Positions 32,130 through 32,257 of a DNA stretch of 32,257 bases are shown here, piece after piece. Both the position numbers and the translations under genes were made by a program. The stretch lies in assembly GCA_910588185.1 (NCBI GenBank), contig CAJUQR010000003.1, positions 1 to 32,257 of the forward strand, read 5' to 3'. Source of the DNA: an uncultured Peptostreptococcaceae bacterium (GTDB taxonomy: Bacteria > Bacillota > Clostridia > Peptostreptococcales > Anaerovoracaceae). A model generated the notes under the pieces. The model searched no databases, was not told where the DNA came from, and saw only the letters and a program-made list of their open reading frames with translations. The number at the start of each line of letters is the position of its first letter. Within the stretch, counting starts at the first letter, position 1.

Positions 32130-32257
32130 TTGTTTCGTTTCTCACTAACTCTCGCTGTTCTGCTGCACTTGGCTGCTCACAAGCCTTGCGTTTGCAGGGA
32201 ATTAAAACAACTCGCTGCTTCTCTGACTTGAAGGCAGCTCAGACAGTTTTAATTCCA
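32130..32257. repeat. Start of a repetitive palindromic intergenic element
   Basis: GGAATTAAAAC (32198-32208) and GTTTTAATTCC (32246-32256) are perfect inverted repeats enclosing a 'CTCGCTGCTTCTCTGACTTG' segment. A diverged copy of that segment (ACTCTCGCTGTTCTGCTGCACTTG) lies just before, so at least two related units are present. The element continues beyond the window. Resembles REP-like palindromes I have seen in clostridial genomes, from memory. Confidence 0.55.

Overview
The window looks like chromosomal DNA of a low-GC Gram-positive anaerobe of the Clostridia type. The reasons are an S-box (SAM-I) riboswitch in front of metK, strong AGGAGG-type ribosome binding sites with some TTG/GTG starts, a CwlD-like amidase, a SpoIIE-type phosphatase, an ECF transporter S component and a surface protein with a sortase-type C-terminus. 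I cannot name the genus from sequence alone.

Three compositional zones are visible. (1) Positions 1 to about 10180 are GC-richer than the rest and form the right part of an integrated mobilizable element; its left end lies outside the window. It carries a Tn4451-like mobility module: a MobV (Pre/Mob) relaxase, a small TnpW-like protein and a TnpX-like large serine recombinase. It also carries its own replication genes (CHC2 primase fragment and P4-type helicase) and a leftward cargo operon encoding a DUF6076-like zinc-ribbon protein, a phospholipase-D-like protein and a sigma-70-like protein. No type IV secretion genes are visible, so the element would be mobilizable rather than self-conjugative. 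Its right end interrupts a host XRE-family regulator, whose C-terminal half remains at 10181-10966. (2) Positions about 11860-14240 are an AT-rich islet with two membrane-anchored orphan proteins and a structured 580-bp non-coding stretch between them. (3) From about 14300 to the end is ordinary host backbone: amidase, DUF4282-like protein, metK with its riboswitch, an anchored M28-family peptidase, deoC, a DUF3842 protein, an ECF S component, lysC, a cytidylate-kinase-like gene, metG, tatD, a GNAT acetyltransferase and a SpoIIE-type phosphatase.

Genes that appear to act together: CHC2 protein plus helicase (element replication); relaxase plus the predicted oriT at 6757-6795 (mobilization); recombinase plus a promoter enclosed by a 12-bp inverted repeat (excision and integration control). 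lysC, the kinase-like gene, a 59-aa membrane peptide and metG are closely packed. The peptide overlaps the kinase stop codon and may be translationally coupled to it.

The most unusual signals are structural. Three perfect DnaA boxes lie in a 133-bp stretch far from any dnaA gene (15166-15298). A pair of inverted, diverged ~230-bp intergenic repeats flanks the deoC-metG block (22992-23220 and 29223-29479). A four-unit hairpin array lies at 21818-22023. GC-rich palindromic patches lie inside the tatD and SpoIIE-like coding sequences. Two small genes (22070-22246 minus and 26987-27166 plus) are easily overlooked. The cargo operon and the AT-rich islet are the best candidates for an undescribed system, but no function can be assigned from sequence alone.
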